A stretch of 64,000 bases of DNA. It comes from Prochilodus magdalenae (Eukaryota; Chordata; Actinopteri; Characiformes; Prochilodontidae). The translations under genes were made by a program, and so were the position numbers. Shown here one piece after another: positions 35,983-50,900 of this stretch; positions within the stretch are counted from its first letter, which is position 1; every line of letters starts with the position of its first letter. The stretch spans positions 124,001-188,000 of the forward strand of contig JAMWET010003135.1 of NCBI GenBank assembly GCA_024036415.1, in the 5' to 3' direction. The notes below the pieces were generated by a model, which did not search any database, was not told where the DNA came from, and saw only the letters and a list, made by a program, of their open reading frames with translations.

Positions 35983-38900
35983 CACAGACATCCAGTTCTG
36001 TGCTGGAGTCAGTGACCCCCTCTATTTCAAGAGTTACACATCCTAATTTCAGCATCAGGACAAAAACTAAAAAGGAGGGAGAGGAGGAAGAGAGAAAGGA
36101 GGGAAATGAAATAAAGAGAAGAGAAAAGAGAAAAGAAGGAAAAAGAGGTGAAATGAAAGGACTAAAGGAGAAATTATTAAAAAGTGAAAGGAGAGCACAG
36201 AGGAGAAGTAAAAGGAGGAGAGGAGCAAGAAGGAGAGAGGAGAAATACAGGGAAGAAACAAATATTGAGGAAAAAAGAAGTGAAGATGAGAAATGAAAGG
36301 AGGAACGAGGGTGAAATGGAAAGATGATATGAGAAATTAAGGGCAGAGAGGAGGAATGAAGGGGCAGTAGAAGGGAGGAAGAATGAGGGAAGGAGAGCTG
36401 AAAAGGAGGAATTAAGAGAAGACAGGAGCAGGAAAGAAAGGGGGAGTAGAGAAGAGGAGAAATTATAGAAGTACGGGAGAAGGAAGAAGAAATTAAGTGA
36501 AGAGAGGAGGAGGAATAAAGTGAAGAGGAATATAGGGAGGAGGAATGAAGGGTGGAGAGAAAGAAGGTGGAATGAAGTGAAGAGGAATATAGAGAGGAGA
36601 AATGCAGAGAGGAGGACGAATGAAGGTAGGAGAGGAGAAAAGAGGAGGAAAGACAGGAGAGGAGGAATGTAGGGAGGAGAGAAGAAGAGAGGAGGTGAGC
36701 AGAGAGGAGCAGAGCGGTGATTTCCATGCGGCTGTGTGCTGTCAGATTGAATTAGCTCAGGTGTAATTAGGGCTTTGGAGAGGCTGCTGCTCTGGCGGCT
36801 GTGTGAGGGAGCAGATACGACTATCACCGTCCAAACACGCTCACCTCCTACAGCCGCCGCGCAGCAAATCCAAGCATGAAATTAGCACCGCTCACATCGC
36901 GCCCGCATTCTTCACTGCATATTTTATTCCATGTGTTTCCTGCATGCGGAGCGTTCCGGGCGCCTCTGGACCGCTGCTGGAAACACGGAGCCGCTGCTGT
37001 AGCCGCTCCTCTCTTTATCACAGCGTCACGATCAGAGTGCCTGATTACCCCCAATCACATGATCACTGACCCTCAGTACATAACACCTCCCCGCTGAACC
37101 TCACTGATACTGTACACACTGTACAGAGGGAGAGGAGGAAGAGCCAGCAGAGACAGAGAGGAGACACCACACAGCAGGAGAAAGGAACAGAGGACAAAAA
37201 CAGAGACTGGAAGAGGAGAGGAGAAGTGAGGAGAAGCCAAAAGAGGAAACTAGACGAATAGAATTGTTGAGCAAGGAAAATAGGGGCAGAGTAGAAAAAA
37301 CTGGAAAGGAGAAAAAGAAAAAGACGAATATAGAAATAAGAAATAGTGAAAGTGGAAGACAAAAGAATATAAAGAAGAGTACAGGAGAGAAAAAAGGAGA
37401 AACAGGCAGGAGCAAACAAAAAGACTGAAGTGGAGACTGAAGTGGAAAACTGAAGATGAGAAAAGAGAATTGAGAAGAAGCTAAAATAACAGTAGAAGGA
37501 TAGAGAAAGAAAAAGACGGAATGGTTGAAGAAGACAGGATCAAACAAAAACAGTAGAGACAGACAAGCAAAAGAAAAGGAGGAGAATAAAAGAGTGGAGG
37601 AATGCAGGGAGAGGAGAAGCTAAATGTGACTAGAAGAAATACGAAAGCAATTGAAAAAACGAGATAAAAAGAACTGAAGAAAGGGGAAAGGAAAGGTGGA
37701 GAGAAGAAAGACGATAAAGAAGAATAGAAGAGGAATGAAAAGATAAAACTAGAAGAGAAACAAAAAACAGAAAAGTACAGGAAGAAAAGTGGAGAGGAGA
37801 AGAGCAAAAAAAGAAGAGGAAAGAACAGCATGAAGAAGTAGGAAAGAAAAGAAAGCAAAATAGACAAACCTAGAGAAGAACAGAGGAGAGGAGAAATGAG
37901 GAGAAGAGAGAAACATGTACACCATGTAACCTCCATAGCAAAGCACAGATAACCTTCAGCTCATACCGCTGCTAGCTGGCCCAGGTGGTCCCATGCCGGG
38001 TGTTAAGGTGGACCGGGTTGGTTCAGCTACTACTATGATGTACCTATGGGTTAAGGGGGCTGCAGGACCCCCTGATACCAGGACTGCAGCTGCTAAAACA
38101 TATAAAGATAATAACACACTCTGCAGTTCATATACACACAAACACCAGAAGATCATGTGATGTGTGAGTGGATTGGTTATAGATGGTGTTCCCTCAGGGG
38201 GCGGCTTGGGAATGCCCACACCTGGCTGTGAGGTGTTGTCCTGTGAATGCTCTGTGCAGGCTGGTGGTGGTTCCGTACTGGTGTGGAGTGTATTATCATG
38301 GCACGTGTTGGGTTCACTGATCTGCCTAAACACCTCATTGACTGGTGCCAACCATGTTTCACTGCCTGGGGGCCATTGGCCTTCGTGGACTTCATGTACC
38401 CCACAATGACGGGATTATGCCAGCAGGATAATGCCCTGTGCTGTCGGGCCCAGCTTGTCCAGAAATGGTTCAAGGAACATTCTGGAGACGTCTGATGAAT
38501 GGTGTAGCCTGCACGTTCGGCCCACATGAGCCTAATAGAGGCATTCCACCATCATGCCTCGCTTCAACTCTGATAATTCACTATATAAGCAGTGGTTCAG
38601 CCCGGACTGCTTTTTGAATGAGGCACAGCCAATCAAAATAGAGATAATTCACATATTGCCACCATCAAGAAAGACACATACACAATGACAGTAGTCATGT
38701 ACAGTGTGTGAATGTTGGATGATGATTGGACCAATGGGGTGGCCTGCAGGTTTGGCCAAAGTGAGTGCCATGGGGGCATTCCAATGTCATGCCTTGTTCA
38801 AACTGATGGTGTAGAGCATTATCCTCCTGGAATATCCCATCATTGTGGAGGTACATAAATGCACGAAGGGCTGCGAATGGTCACCAAGCTGTGAAACGGA

Positions 38901-41900
38901 GTGAGCACCAGTAGACCCAACCCAGGCCGTGAGAACACGAATTACGGAAAAATTTTTGGTTCATAAAATAAAAAAAAAGGTTAGAATTGTGGCAGGTCAT
39001 GGGATACAGGCGGGAGAAGTCCTTACGGATTCGACAGACAGACCTCCTATACATTATTCAGGCAGCTGCTCGGCCTGTGCTGCTAATCTGGGGTGATTTA
39101 CAGGAATGTATTAGTGCCAGTATTAAAGGTGGAATGTGTGCTGGAAGCTTCATTGCAGGTTTGCTGATTAGGAAACATAACATTAATATGCAAATAACAA
39201 AGAGCATGTATAGCTGGAAGGGAGAAGGCCTGGCGCGGATGGAACGCCGGGAATTTCTGTTATTTATTTGATTCTTTTTTTTACAGAGGAGGAAGGAAAT
39301 TAATCAAACAGAGAAAAATGAACTTTGTGATTGCGCTGGTGTACAACCCAAAGACATGGCGAGCAAATGAAAAATCAACATTGTGCCGACTGATAAGGCG
39401 AATTAATGAGGAGTGTGTTCTGTTCTTTCTACCTTCAGTGCCACGACGCCTGTGTGTGTGTGAGTATCTGCCAGCAGACGTAACCTTAGGCTTTTGGATC
39501 ACTTCCTGTTTTACATGTACTGCAAACATTCTGCTTTGTGGTCGGCCTTATGCATTTACTGCTGCCTCGGTAGCCAAACAGACAGCACTGCTGTTCTATA
39601 ACATAAGACCCTCCCGGTAACGTTTTACCTACAGCTCCAATCTCAAAATTAACATTTCAAGATGCACCCATCATCAAAAAAGTAGCCGCACAGATAGCTG
39701 CACCCAGCAGGAATCAACCCACAGGACACGCCATGTCGCCGTACCTGACTGACCCAACAGCCACGACTGCAGACATTCAGTGAGCAGTGAAGCCTCCATC
39801 AGTCATCCTGTTACCAGCACTGACAGACGACTGCATGACGCAGGACTACATGCACACAGACCGTTACGTTGACTGTCCTTAACACCATGTCAGCATCACC
39901 ATAGACTGCATCAGCAGGTCATCTTCAGTGACGAGTTCCGCTTTTGTCTTGGTGGGCTTTTGACTTCTAAAAGGGTTCCTTTGTAAAGACTCTGACTCTA
40001 TGAACACACAACAGTTACTAGGCATGGTGAAGTTGTACTTCAGACGGATGAGGTATTTATTGTACATGGTTTATAATGACATCATGACATCATCATGATA
40101 GCAGACACATTCATGGATCTATGTATCTGTTTTCATAAAGATCATACATGTAATGTCATATAGACACACATATAAGTACCCATGTGTGTTTAAGGGTGTA
40201 GTACCTTCAGCGTACCTTCAGCAAGAGGATTATGGGGCTGTAAATACCTGTGGGGTGTGAGTGACAGGATCCATAGATTGAGGTGGTACAGTGCAGTGAA
40301 TATCTAACTCCATGTGTGGAAAAGGGGTCACACGCAGGTGTTAATGATTGGCTAATTGGAGTGACTGCATGTGGGCGTGCCAAAGACCATAGTGTGAGGG
40401 AAGTAGCTGAATCTGCAGTTGTATGGAAGCATATGGTCATACGGGTCTACCGACAATGCCCAAAATTCCATTCTTCAGGGAATTCTCTTCAGAATTGTGC
40501 CAGGGAAGGCATCCACCAAATCTGGCCCAACTGATGAATTCTTTGATGTGTCTGAACTTTGAAACTTGTCCAGTCCATGCCAAACCCAAGCACAGCTGTT
40601 ATTGGTGAATCACGCAGATTCTGAGTTACGCAGAGATTTTGCAAGTTTGGTGGAGTTGCCCTTTGTAGTTTTCATGCTGCAGTAACTGAGCTACGTTACT
40701 ATAAATGCTGAACGACTTTTCTCCCTGACTTCAGAGGTTTTCTCCTCTGTTTTGTTGCTCAGGAGTGTTTGGGAGCGGGCAGACGGAGTGTGAGGATGGA
40801 GTGCATGAGGAGATCCTGAAGGAGGATGATGGGTCAGTGGAGGATGCACATACACCCTTCTCTTTAGACCCTCAAAACTACAGATTTAAAGACGAAGACA
40901 CCTCCAGGAAAGGTGAGCAAACCGCTCAGGTTGGTTTATTAATCATCAAGCGTTCGTTCCATCAACACCGTTAAAGAGCCTGTATCCTGCTTGCACCACT
41001 TGTCATGTTTCCATGATCTCTGTCCATCCCGTAGTTTTAAACAGGCTGTTTGAGTTACTGTACCTTTAAGACAGATATATGGAAATTAACTCCTGATTGG
41101 CTTTGGCACTGAATTTAGGACTGATTTAGGACTGAAACTGTTCCTTTAGCTTTCGCTGTGAGTGGGCGGGTGAGAAGCACGTGAGATGTTCTTGTGACAT
41201 CACAAACCAATGGAAACGCTGTTTCCACACTCCTTCAGACTCCTTTAAGATAGAAAGTGAGGAAAGTTGAGGTTTTCTGGGGTACTGGCCCTTTAATGTG
41301 AAGTCTTGTGTATTGTCCTTATCAATAGAGCACAAGTGCTAAAAGTGCACTGCCTGTCAAAAGTTCGGGGACACCCACACGTGTTTGGCTGTCTGCTGCT
41401 TCTTCTGAGTTAATTAAAGACAAATAAGTCCTTATACAGCTTCAGCTGATCCTAAATCAGCCTGGTCCTTGGTGGTATGATACCACTGTGATAGCATGGT
41501 TTCTATTTATCTGCAGCTTTTAACATGTTTGACAACATAAAACACATAAAACATGGTATAACTTTATTACATATATAACGGTTTATTTTGGGTGTATTTT
41601 CCTCCAGTGTCAGTAAATAAACAGTAATTGTGTATTAGAGTGTGTGGTAGTGAGCCTCTGTAGAGCATGTTTAACTTGGTGGTTGGTGTAGCTCAGTGGA
41701 TAACACCACTGCCCTTCAGAGAGCCAACACCACTTGTGGGAAACTGGGGTTCGAAGCCCAGTCTGGGTGACTATGCTGTCACCAATAAGAGTCCGTGGGC
41801 AAGACTCCTAACACTACACTGGCCTACCTGTAATCTGATTACCCTTGTAAGTCGCTCTGGATAAGAGCGTCAGCTAAATGCCGTAAATGTAAATGTTGTA

Positions 41901-44900
41901 ACATCAGATACAACATGGAACTTAACCAGTGCCCAGACTTTTGCAAATGTCACATTACTGAATGACTTCACTGTCAGTAACGGAATTCCAGAGATGTTTC
42001 TAAATTTTAGCATAATTCTGAAATAAAAGCAAGTTTTTTTGGGGGGACTATTTTCTGCCTCACAGTGCCCTGCAGCATGTATCCCTCCACCATGAATGGA
42101 GTTTAAGGCTAAAATCTTCTCCACACTATCATAAACAGCGTCTCAGACATCAGGCAGTGTATTCATAACCATCTCATGTAGTAACTTTCTGTGAGGGAGC
42201 TTTTGGAGGTGGATGTCTGGTTCCATTCACCACCCTTGTGAACAGTTCACCGCTGCATCTTGCCAAACCACTCTGAACCACTTTGTTTAGATCTTAACTG
42301 TTTAATTTGCAGGATTATCTTTTTATTGGTTAAGTTTCTCTTTAAGATGGCGATGTAGAGGCAGGCTGTAGTGCAGAACACTGCTCAGTCACATGACATA
42401 TTTAGGAGTTAGGTCTTGAGTCACTAATTTGAGACTGTAATGTCTGACTCATTCCTGGACTTATTCAGTATCTGTTTTAAGGCATTTTGTGTTGTGAAAA
42501 TTACATTGATTGTTCATGTTTCAGGCATCAAATTGAGTGAGACGCTTTCATTAGGTTCTTTAAAACAGGTTCATCTAGAAGGTGCTTAAATAGCTGTAGG
42601 TTTTAAAATGAGATGGAGGCTATTTTACCAGCCAGTCTGTGATTTTCTTCATGTTTCTGCTTTTACAATATTGCAAACTGAGAGAGAGGGTGCTCATTTA
42701 TATGCACACTCCACAGACTCCACCAACTCCTAAAGAGCACGGTCTGTAATCCCTCTAGCAGAACATGAAACATGTGATGTATAAAACTCTGATCAGAGTG
42801 AATGAACTGGATCTCCCCATTAAGCAGTCCTCTGACAGGATCAGCAAGCCTTTAAAGACCCCCTCCTCCACTCTGCCCCCTTATACCTGAAACTGGATGC
42901 CCACAGTTGCTCCCCGGTTCGCTGGAAGGGACGTGCGGTTGTTTTTTGTTGTGGCGAAATTGAATTTGAATACGAAAGGCAGGAGATCCAGGAGAGCTGT
43001 GAAAAGCGTGCTATTTTAAAAGCAGCATCCTATATATGACTAACAGGGTTATTGGTCATAGTAAACAATAACAGGGTCTCTGGCGTGCGCGCCCTCGGGG
43101 GTCCGTCCTGCGACCCGAGCTGAAAGCGTGGGCTCTTTGAACTGCAAATTCAATTATAGCGCGTTTCTCCTGGCCACACCGGAGGTCACGACGCTGACGC
43201 CGAAGCCATCAGGCCCGCGGCCGTCTGGAAAATTCACCGGCGGTCGGAACGCTCTGCTTTTCTTCCTGGTAAATGATGAATCTCCTCTTTGAAACGGGCT
43301 CTGCTTTCCTCTCCCTCACCTTCGGCGTCTTCAAAAGTTGGGGATGGGTAAAAAAACAGGAGTGTAAATACGCTACCTGCTCTGCCTCGCAGCCAGGAAT
43401 CTTCAAAAGAGCAATCTTCCGCTCTTTTTTGTCTCAAATTGGCGGAACGGCGCACGCTGTTCCCTCTTTTGTTCTTCCTGAAAAGGAATACAGCGCGACG
43501 CGTTCGGAGGGCTGCTTCCAGATTTGAATTTATTTTGCCGTTTTCCTCATTTCTCCCCTCCTCGCGTCTCGGACGGCCTTGTTTTTGAAGTGAGCTCTCC
43601 CGGGGTCTTTTTACGCACCTTCTGAATATTCATTGTCGCTTCCCCTTGATTTGATCACGTAATTGCATTTTGAACCTTGTAATTGAAATGCCAGAAAATA
43701 CATAAAGCACTTCTTTATTTCCCCGATGCGTGTACCTGCCACTGGTGACTTTTATCGCTCATGTAGGAGTTCACACGGAGCGGTCACACATGCTCTCAAA
43801 AGTGCGGAATACTTGACCTGGAAACAATCAGCTCATTAACAACCTGTTATTGGGTTAAACTGGGTGTGCTGAAGCAGGAAGAGCACTCAAATGTACAGGA
43901 CAGTGGGCCACCTGGACCAGCATAGAAAAACACTATCTTAACCCTCCTGCCGCGTTGTAGGTCAAACTGACTCCTTCCAAAGTTTAAAATACAGGGAAAA
44001 TATCTTCAACAACTTTTGGGGCATGAAGGTGTGAACTGACTACTGATTAAAGGAGCAATATGTAAGTTTTTCATGTTAAAGGATTTCGGAACTAACTAAA
44101 CTTATCTACAGAGTGTGTAGAAATAACAGCACTGATGGTGTATTAAAGCCATTTACATAAAGTGTTTTAGAGATATCTACTGAAGTTAGCATGCTAATAA
44201 GCTAGCCCCAGCTAGCTGGCCCATCCAGTCCTGTAATACCACTTTAATACCACTCTACATGAGGAGGTGGTAGTGAGTCACTGTGAGATAAACAGAAGAA
44301 GAACAAGAATTAACATTAACACAGCTACCATAGAGCTGCATTCTCCTATAAGCTCCGCCCCCACGCCACTGTGGCTGTTCTGACAATGGTATTGGTAGAC
44401 TGGTAGATCCATCTTCATATGCAGGACTGGGGCAGACTGGTTTCAGAGTGGTCAGCTAGTACTGGTTTAGCTCTCTGTGTGGTGTGTGGGGGAATGCTGA
44501 GCTGGCTGGTAGGCAGGCAATAAGGACTGTGTTACGAGATGATGTCATCATGTAACAGAGAAAAGGGCTGAAATTCCTATAAGGTGTTTTAGTCAGCTCG
44601 GAACAGTGGGTTCTGTGGGAGAGGGTGCCTTTGGGCTTTAGAACTTTGAAGAACGTTTAACTGCACAACAAGCCACATACACACTAAAGGAACAAGGAAA
44701 ACCGGAAGAGCAGAATAGCTCCTCTTTATTAATTTGAACACCATGTATCATATACGGTTTCTTCATATGGCTGTATATTAACTGGAGTATGCAGCAGTGT
44801 CTTCAGTGTATTAGTATTTTGTCCATGCAGTTCAGCATTAATAAGCCCTGCTCTCAGTCTGCCATGCGTGTTTTGCTCCAGCAGGCTGGAATCGGATTCC

Positions 44901-47900
44901 CGTCTTTGTCAGTTTTGGGGGGAAATGTGAAGCTAAAGCTGAGGTTTGGTTCCTCTGGCCTAAAACAGTGTTTAATAATAGCGTGCGTAGCCCGCAGTGT
45001 CGGAGCCAAAGGCAGAAAATCCTTAATCACGGCTTAATTAAGGAATCATCCTGTAGCTTAATTTCTTTCCCAACACTGTAATTAAACATTTCCAATAAGT
45101 TTCGTCACAGGGCTTAACTAAGAGAACAAGTCTGTGATCAAGGTGGGTCCTGGGACAGCTCTCGCGTTCTCTCTCACTTGCTCTCGCTCTCTCAACGCAT
45201 TTCTCATTTTCTCATGAGGAATGTGCCGGATTTGAAACTCTAATTGAGGGATTCTCTGAAAAGAGAGAGTTGCAGTATCCTCAGTCCGGCTTAAAAAGTC
45301 CACATTCATTTGGTCAATCAATTGATTTGAAGACACTCGGAAAAAAGCAAAACAGCAGGAGCGAAAGGGAAAGTCGCTGCAAGCATGGTGATGTTATTAT
45401 TGATGAACAGAGAATCTGAATAAGGAATGTATTTATCATCTTTAATAAGAAATGACAGACTTAGTTACTGTGGATGTTCTCTGCGCTGGATGTAATATAC
45501 CGTAATAACTTTAATAGGTTTATTTTATGAATTGTTTTTAGTCAGCTTCTGTCCATTTTGGTTTTAGTGTTTGGCCGAGTGTGTCCTACATTTTAGTCTC
45601 GGCCCCCAAAAAAATCTGCATGTGAAATAACCTGTATTTGGTATTGTGAGTCCAGTAGTTTGGTGTGAGACGCTCCGTTCTATATAAACTTGTCTGAGTC
45701 AGAGCTGTTCACTGTGGTGGTGAAGGGAACCAGACGGCCACCTCTAAAAGCTCCCTCACAGAAAGTTACTACATGAGGTGGTTGTGAATACGCTCCCTGA
45801 TGTCTGAGAAGCTGTTTATGATAGTGTGGAGAAGATTTCAGCCTTAAACTCCATTCATGGTGGAGGGATACATGCTGCCGGGGGCTGTGGGGTAAAATAG
45901 ACCCCCAAAGAAACTTATTACTTCCAGGTTTTCCATCATCAACATTCCATATAACACACAGAAGACATGTGTAGGTTCACTGGTGGTTTAGATCAGTAAA
46001 ATATCTATATGTCTGTTCTATCACCACCACTATAAAGAACATCTGAACCAAACCCACTCCCAGTCTGATCCATTAAAGCCATCTCCCTGGATGGCTCCTG
46101 ATCCAGGTCCAGTCTGTTACAGTGTAAACAGTACATCATTCTGATCTAATCGTTGTGGCTACAGATTTTCACCCCTAATGGTGCCTAACCTTTCACCTTT
46201 GTGTTGAACAGGAGATGTATGTGGAGGTCGGGATGCGGGACAGGAGGACAGTGAAGGAGGAGACGAGGGGGTTCGATCCAGCATGCCTGAGTCAGAGGAC
46301 TGGGATGGCCCCGGTAAGTCATCACTCATAACATACATCCTTCAGTTCACTGCAGCTGTTCCTGATAATATGGTTCGTGTTAATTAAGTTTGGTGCACTA
46401 AACAATCTGATACTCGGGTGTTACACAGAAGCTCAGCATGAGATTATTATGATCTGTTTATAATTTTCAGGCTTTGCTTTTCAGACCTTATGTGCCTTTT
46501 TAGCAGGTGACCCACAGGCTCCATATGACTGGGTCCAGGCTGTGTTACTTTGGCCAGGAAGACATTTTTCAGGCTTAGGGCTTATGTACCATTCTGGACT
46601 ACCACTTAGTTGTGGTTATGATGTCCTAGCTCATGGATGTGTTCTTGTTTCACACCAGTCTAATCCATGTACAGGCGGTTTACAGGCTCTGATATTAATT
46701 TAGTGCTCCCACTTTAGACAACATTTTTAATAATCCATCTTATACCATACCATAGCAACAGGCTAGCAACACCTTAGCAATCAACTGGGATATCAGCACC
46801 TGCTTAGCAACAAATAAATGCTAATAAAACATTTTTAACATTATTATAACATTATTATATATTATAATGTGGACACATATTTCTTATACACTATGAGTCA
46901 AAAGCTTGGACCTGGCTCCTCATCGCAGGGTCTCCTTCTGTTGAGTGAAGTGAAGACATCAAACTAAAAATAGCACTCATGGAATTATATAGTCCACCTT
47001 AAACACCTCCAGAATGGAACTTTACAGGAGGAGGAACCAGCTGAACCTGTAGTGGAGGCTGATATAGAACAAGGTTTATTACTAAGCAGGTTTGGAGCAG
47101 GTCTACTGGTCTGTCCATCATGAATATTCACTAAACTGAAAGGTGAACTAGAGCTTTTACACTGTGCAGAAAAAGAGATCTAAGTTTTTATACCACTGAA
47201 TATATATTAGAGGTGGAGATGTGGAGAAGTATAATACTGTGTGAGATATCAGGATATGTACTGTTTTAGACTGGAGCCTGTAGAGTCTGTAAGATCACCA
47301 GCCACATCCATTTAGACGAGGGCGTACCCAAACTTTTGACTGTTGTGGTGGTGTACGGACATATGTAAATGAGCTCCGCTCTGATTGGCTACCATGTGCA
47401 CAAAATCAGTCCACCCCTCATAACTTCAACATGCGTGGCTGGAGCTAAACTGCTGGAGGATATATGTAAATGAGTTCAGAGCAGGCTGTTTTTGCAGCTT
47501 AGTGTCCATGTGGTGACTGTAAGGACTGAGGAGTGACCCGTATGTGTGGATTAGAGGAAGACCGAGCTTAGTGGGTGGAACTGGACACAAACAAACCAGG
47601 AAGCAAAACAGAACATACATGGCACACGCTCCTATCAGCTCTCCCGCATATGAAGCCTGACAGCATAATTATAGCAGGGTATGCTGCTTATTAAGCCTGG
47701 ATTTCCCCACCGCAGCGTCACTGACTCCAGAGCCACAGCCAAACCAGCCGCCAGATACGGCCCTTATCTGCCTCATATCTCATCACGGCTATTTGTCGCC
47801 ATTGTCTGGTGTGGAGATACGCTGAACGCTGATGTTCTGCATGTCTCTCGCTCTCTCTCGTGTTCCTCTCTCTCTTTCTCTCTCTCTCTCTCCTCTGCTA

Positions 47901-50900
47901 TCTTCCAGCTAAACACGATTAGTGGAGATAGAGAGTCATTCTAACAGTAATGAGGCTCAGTGCACTCTTATCTGATCATGAAGAATTTTTTTTGCTTTTC
48001 TGAAATGTAGGAGCTAATTATACCACACACTGTGTGTATGTGTGCGTGAACTACAGTGACATGAGCAGAACAGTGTTGTTCAGATCAGTTTATATTAGGG
48101 TGGCCACATGTCTAGTTTCAGGCCGGACAGTCCGGTTTTTCAACTTCCAGTCCTCCGTTGGTCTCCAAACTTCCAGACGTCTATTAGTCCTCTTTTTAGG
48201 ATGAACTATTTAAAATGTTCACTTGCCAACAATGTTTTACATGTGTCATTGGCTCACGTTCATGTCAAAAGACATGCCTTGCATTTCATGGGTTTAACAA
48301 GGTCATGTGACATCAAGGCTAGCATACTGGCTAACCGCAGGTCAGCCCTCTAAATGCTAGTCAATTAGTAAGCTCCTGTCTGACTCACAAATGTAATCCA
48401 TTCCACCCAATAAAATGAATAAAGCATGAGTTATGTGTTATATAGGTTATATTATGATTTTAATTCTGTTATGAAAGTATGTTAACCTCTTCAGCATTAC
48501 TCAGAGGTACAGAGGTAAGCTTACTGGGGCCTATTTGAGTATTAAAGGGCCCACACCCTGCAAGGTCAATATGAAATTCGTGTGGGTTGTATGTCAGTAG
48601 TCATTGTTAAATTTTCCAACCCTCCAAAAAGTCATCCTGAGTAATTAAATGTAAAATGCTCTGTTCCAGAGAAAACTGACAACTAAGATGTTCTTTACAG
48701 TGGTGGTGATGGGAACCCGGGGTCTCCATGTCCATGACACACATATAGACATTTTAATTAGTATCTAAACCAACAGTAAACCTACACGTGTGTTCTAAAT
48801 GCTATATGGAATGTTGATGATGGGAAAATCTGGAAAACCTGGGTGTGTATTCATAACCATCTCATGTAGTAACCTTCTGTGAGGGAGCTTTTAAAAGAGG
48901 ACGTCTGGTTCCATTCACCACCACTATGACCAGTTGTGACTCAGTAAACTCCGGAGCTTTTTACACCAGACCTCTGAATTTACATCCCAACTGTTTAACT
49001 GTGAACATCGGTGGAGTTCTCTCCTAAGACTGATATATGTAAATTAGCTCTGTTCTGATTGGGCTGAAGCACTCCTAATAACTTTATTGTAACTTTTCAG
49101 ATATAAAGGAAGAATGGGTCTTCTGGCTTTAATGTGGGTTTCAACATTTATTCATATCTTAATAACAGAACCATTATGGTCACTGTGTGGATAGTGACTG
49201 TGTCGCTCAAAAACAGCTTTGAGCTGCTGAGTTCAAATGATGCAAAAAAGATAAAATCAACAAAAAATAGAGGTACATACTAGATACAAGCAACGATATA
49301 TGGACTGTATAGAGAGTGAATAACAGATCATATATAATATATATCTATATATGTATATATATATATATATATGACATACAAGATGGTCCCTTTTCTCCTG
49401 ATTGCCCCCCGGGAGAAATAAAGTGGAGCTTCAGTTCAGTTCAGTTCAATCATTGCATCTCTATTATTACAGATCTACAGCTCGCTCTACAGCTGCTCAA
49501 TGTGTGCTGATGTAGGCATGCAGTTAGCACTGATTGATGGGGTATAGGCTTCTATAACCTGTTAGCTCTATGAGCCTCATAGCTCCAATGCTAAAAATCA
49601 AGAAGACTAAACTTCAGATACCAAACTTGTTTAAACTACTGCTTGGGTATTTACCAAACTATCGCTTTAACAATAGACCCATCCTCCCGTTAGAGCCCTG
49701 TTCTTGTTCAGTGAATATCCAGATAGATAGAAAGATAAATGAATAAATGTCTGGCTGTGGTCCAATTACATATGAACTTCCACCCACACACAGGGGGTAA
49801 TTCAGTCTGTGATATACATCCACCTCCCCCCTATACAGCTCACAGTGTGTGGAGGGGGCTGTCAGTTGAATTAAAACACCACCTAATAATAATAATACTA
49901 ATATAAATAATGACATTGATAAAAAGGCTAATCTACACTAAACAAAGCAGCGTGTTCCTCCCTGATTGTGTGGGTTGTTTCGGTATTCAATTAGGCCGTT
50001 TCCTCTGCCATATTAATCATCTTTTCAACAAACAAGCTGCCGTTAATTAAAGCCGAGCGGGGCGGATAAAGACGTGTTGCTGGATCATCATTCTGTTTAT
50101 CAGCCGCGCACACGCACACCCCGCCGCTTAGCGCAGCATGCTAGGAGGGGAATTTCAGTGCACTCCGGTTTGGAGCTGCTTCAGTGAGGGGGGCAGGGCG
50201 GCGAGGGGGGAAGCGTTTGAGGTACAAAAATGTACACGCTGCCAAAAAAAGAGAAAAAACCTCTTTACTGCCCTTTACTGAGTTCACTCATTCATTCCGT
50301 CTCAAACATCAGATTCCATTACACCGTTACACATGTGTATACCCTCCTGGCCACTTTATTAGAAACCCCTCACTAATATCTCCATCACTGCCAGCTGCTG
50401 AGTAGAAGTACAAGGTAGGTGTTTCTCATAAAGTGGCCAATTAGTGGCAGTGCTCAAGGTAGGTGTTTCCAATAAAGTGGCCAGTAAGTGTAAGTACAAG
50501 GTAGGTGTTTCTGATCAAGTGGCCACTTAGTGGAAGTAGAAGGCAGGTCTTCCCAATAAAGCGACCAGTCAGTGAAAGTGCAAATGGTAGGTGTTTCCAA
50601 TAAAGTGGCCAGTCAGTGGGTGTTTACATGGTAGGGACAGGGGCCAGCGAGTGGAGGTACAGGGATGTCTCTGTGTTTAAGTAGCTCAGATGTGAGTGAT
50701 TCTGGCCGAGGTGCAGTGGTCGCAGGAGCTGAACTGAAGCCTCTAACCCAGCCGGTCAGCGGATGAGTGCATCACTCCATCGCTCCACACTCCCACAAAC
50801 CTTTTCTTCTCCAGCTGCTTGACTCCAAACATGCTCAAACGGCCTGCCGCACCACCCCCTCCCTCTCGCTTTCTCTTTTGCTCCCTCACACTCCAGGAAA

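Noticed and set aside
35939..36827. Minus-strand Ser/Leu/Phe-rich open frames of over 200 codons, also at 37101-37936, 52232-52603 and 58016-58904
   Set aside because: These are complements of GA-rich tracts, which lack stop codons by composition. No conserved domain, start context or splice signals.
41689..41760. Possible tRNA gene (A and B boxes)
   Set aside because: No acceptor-stem pairing or CCA-side half follows the B box. The sequence runs into a LINE-type SINE tail.
42930..43720. Extra coding exon in the CpG-rich block of intron 2
   Set aside because: Short frames are open on both strands, but none has paired splice sites in phase 1 with homology to FOG2. Exons 2 and 3 already join in phase.
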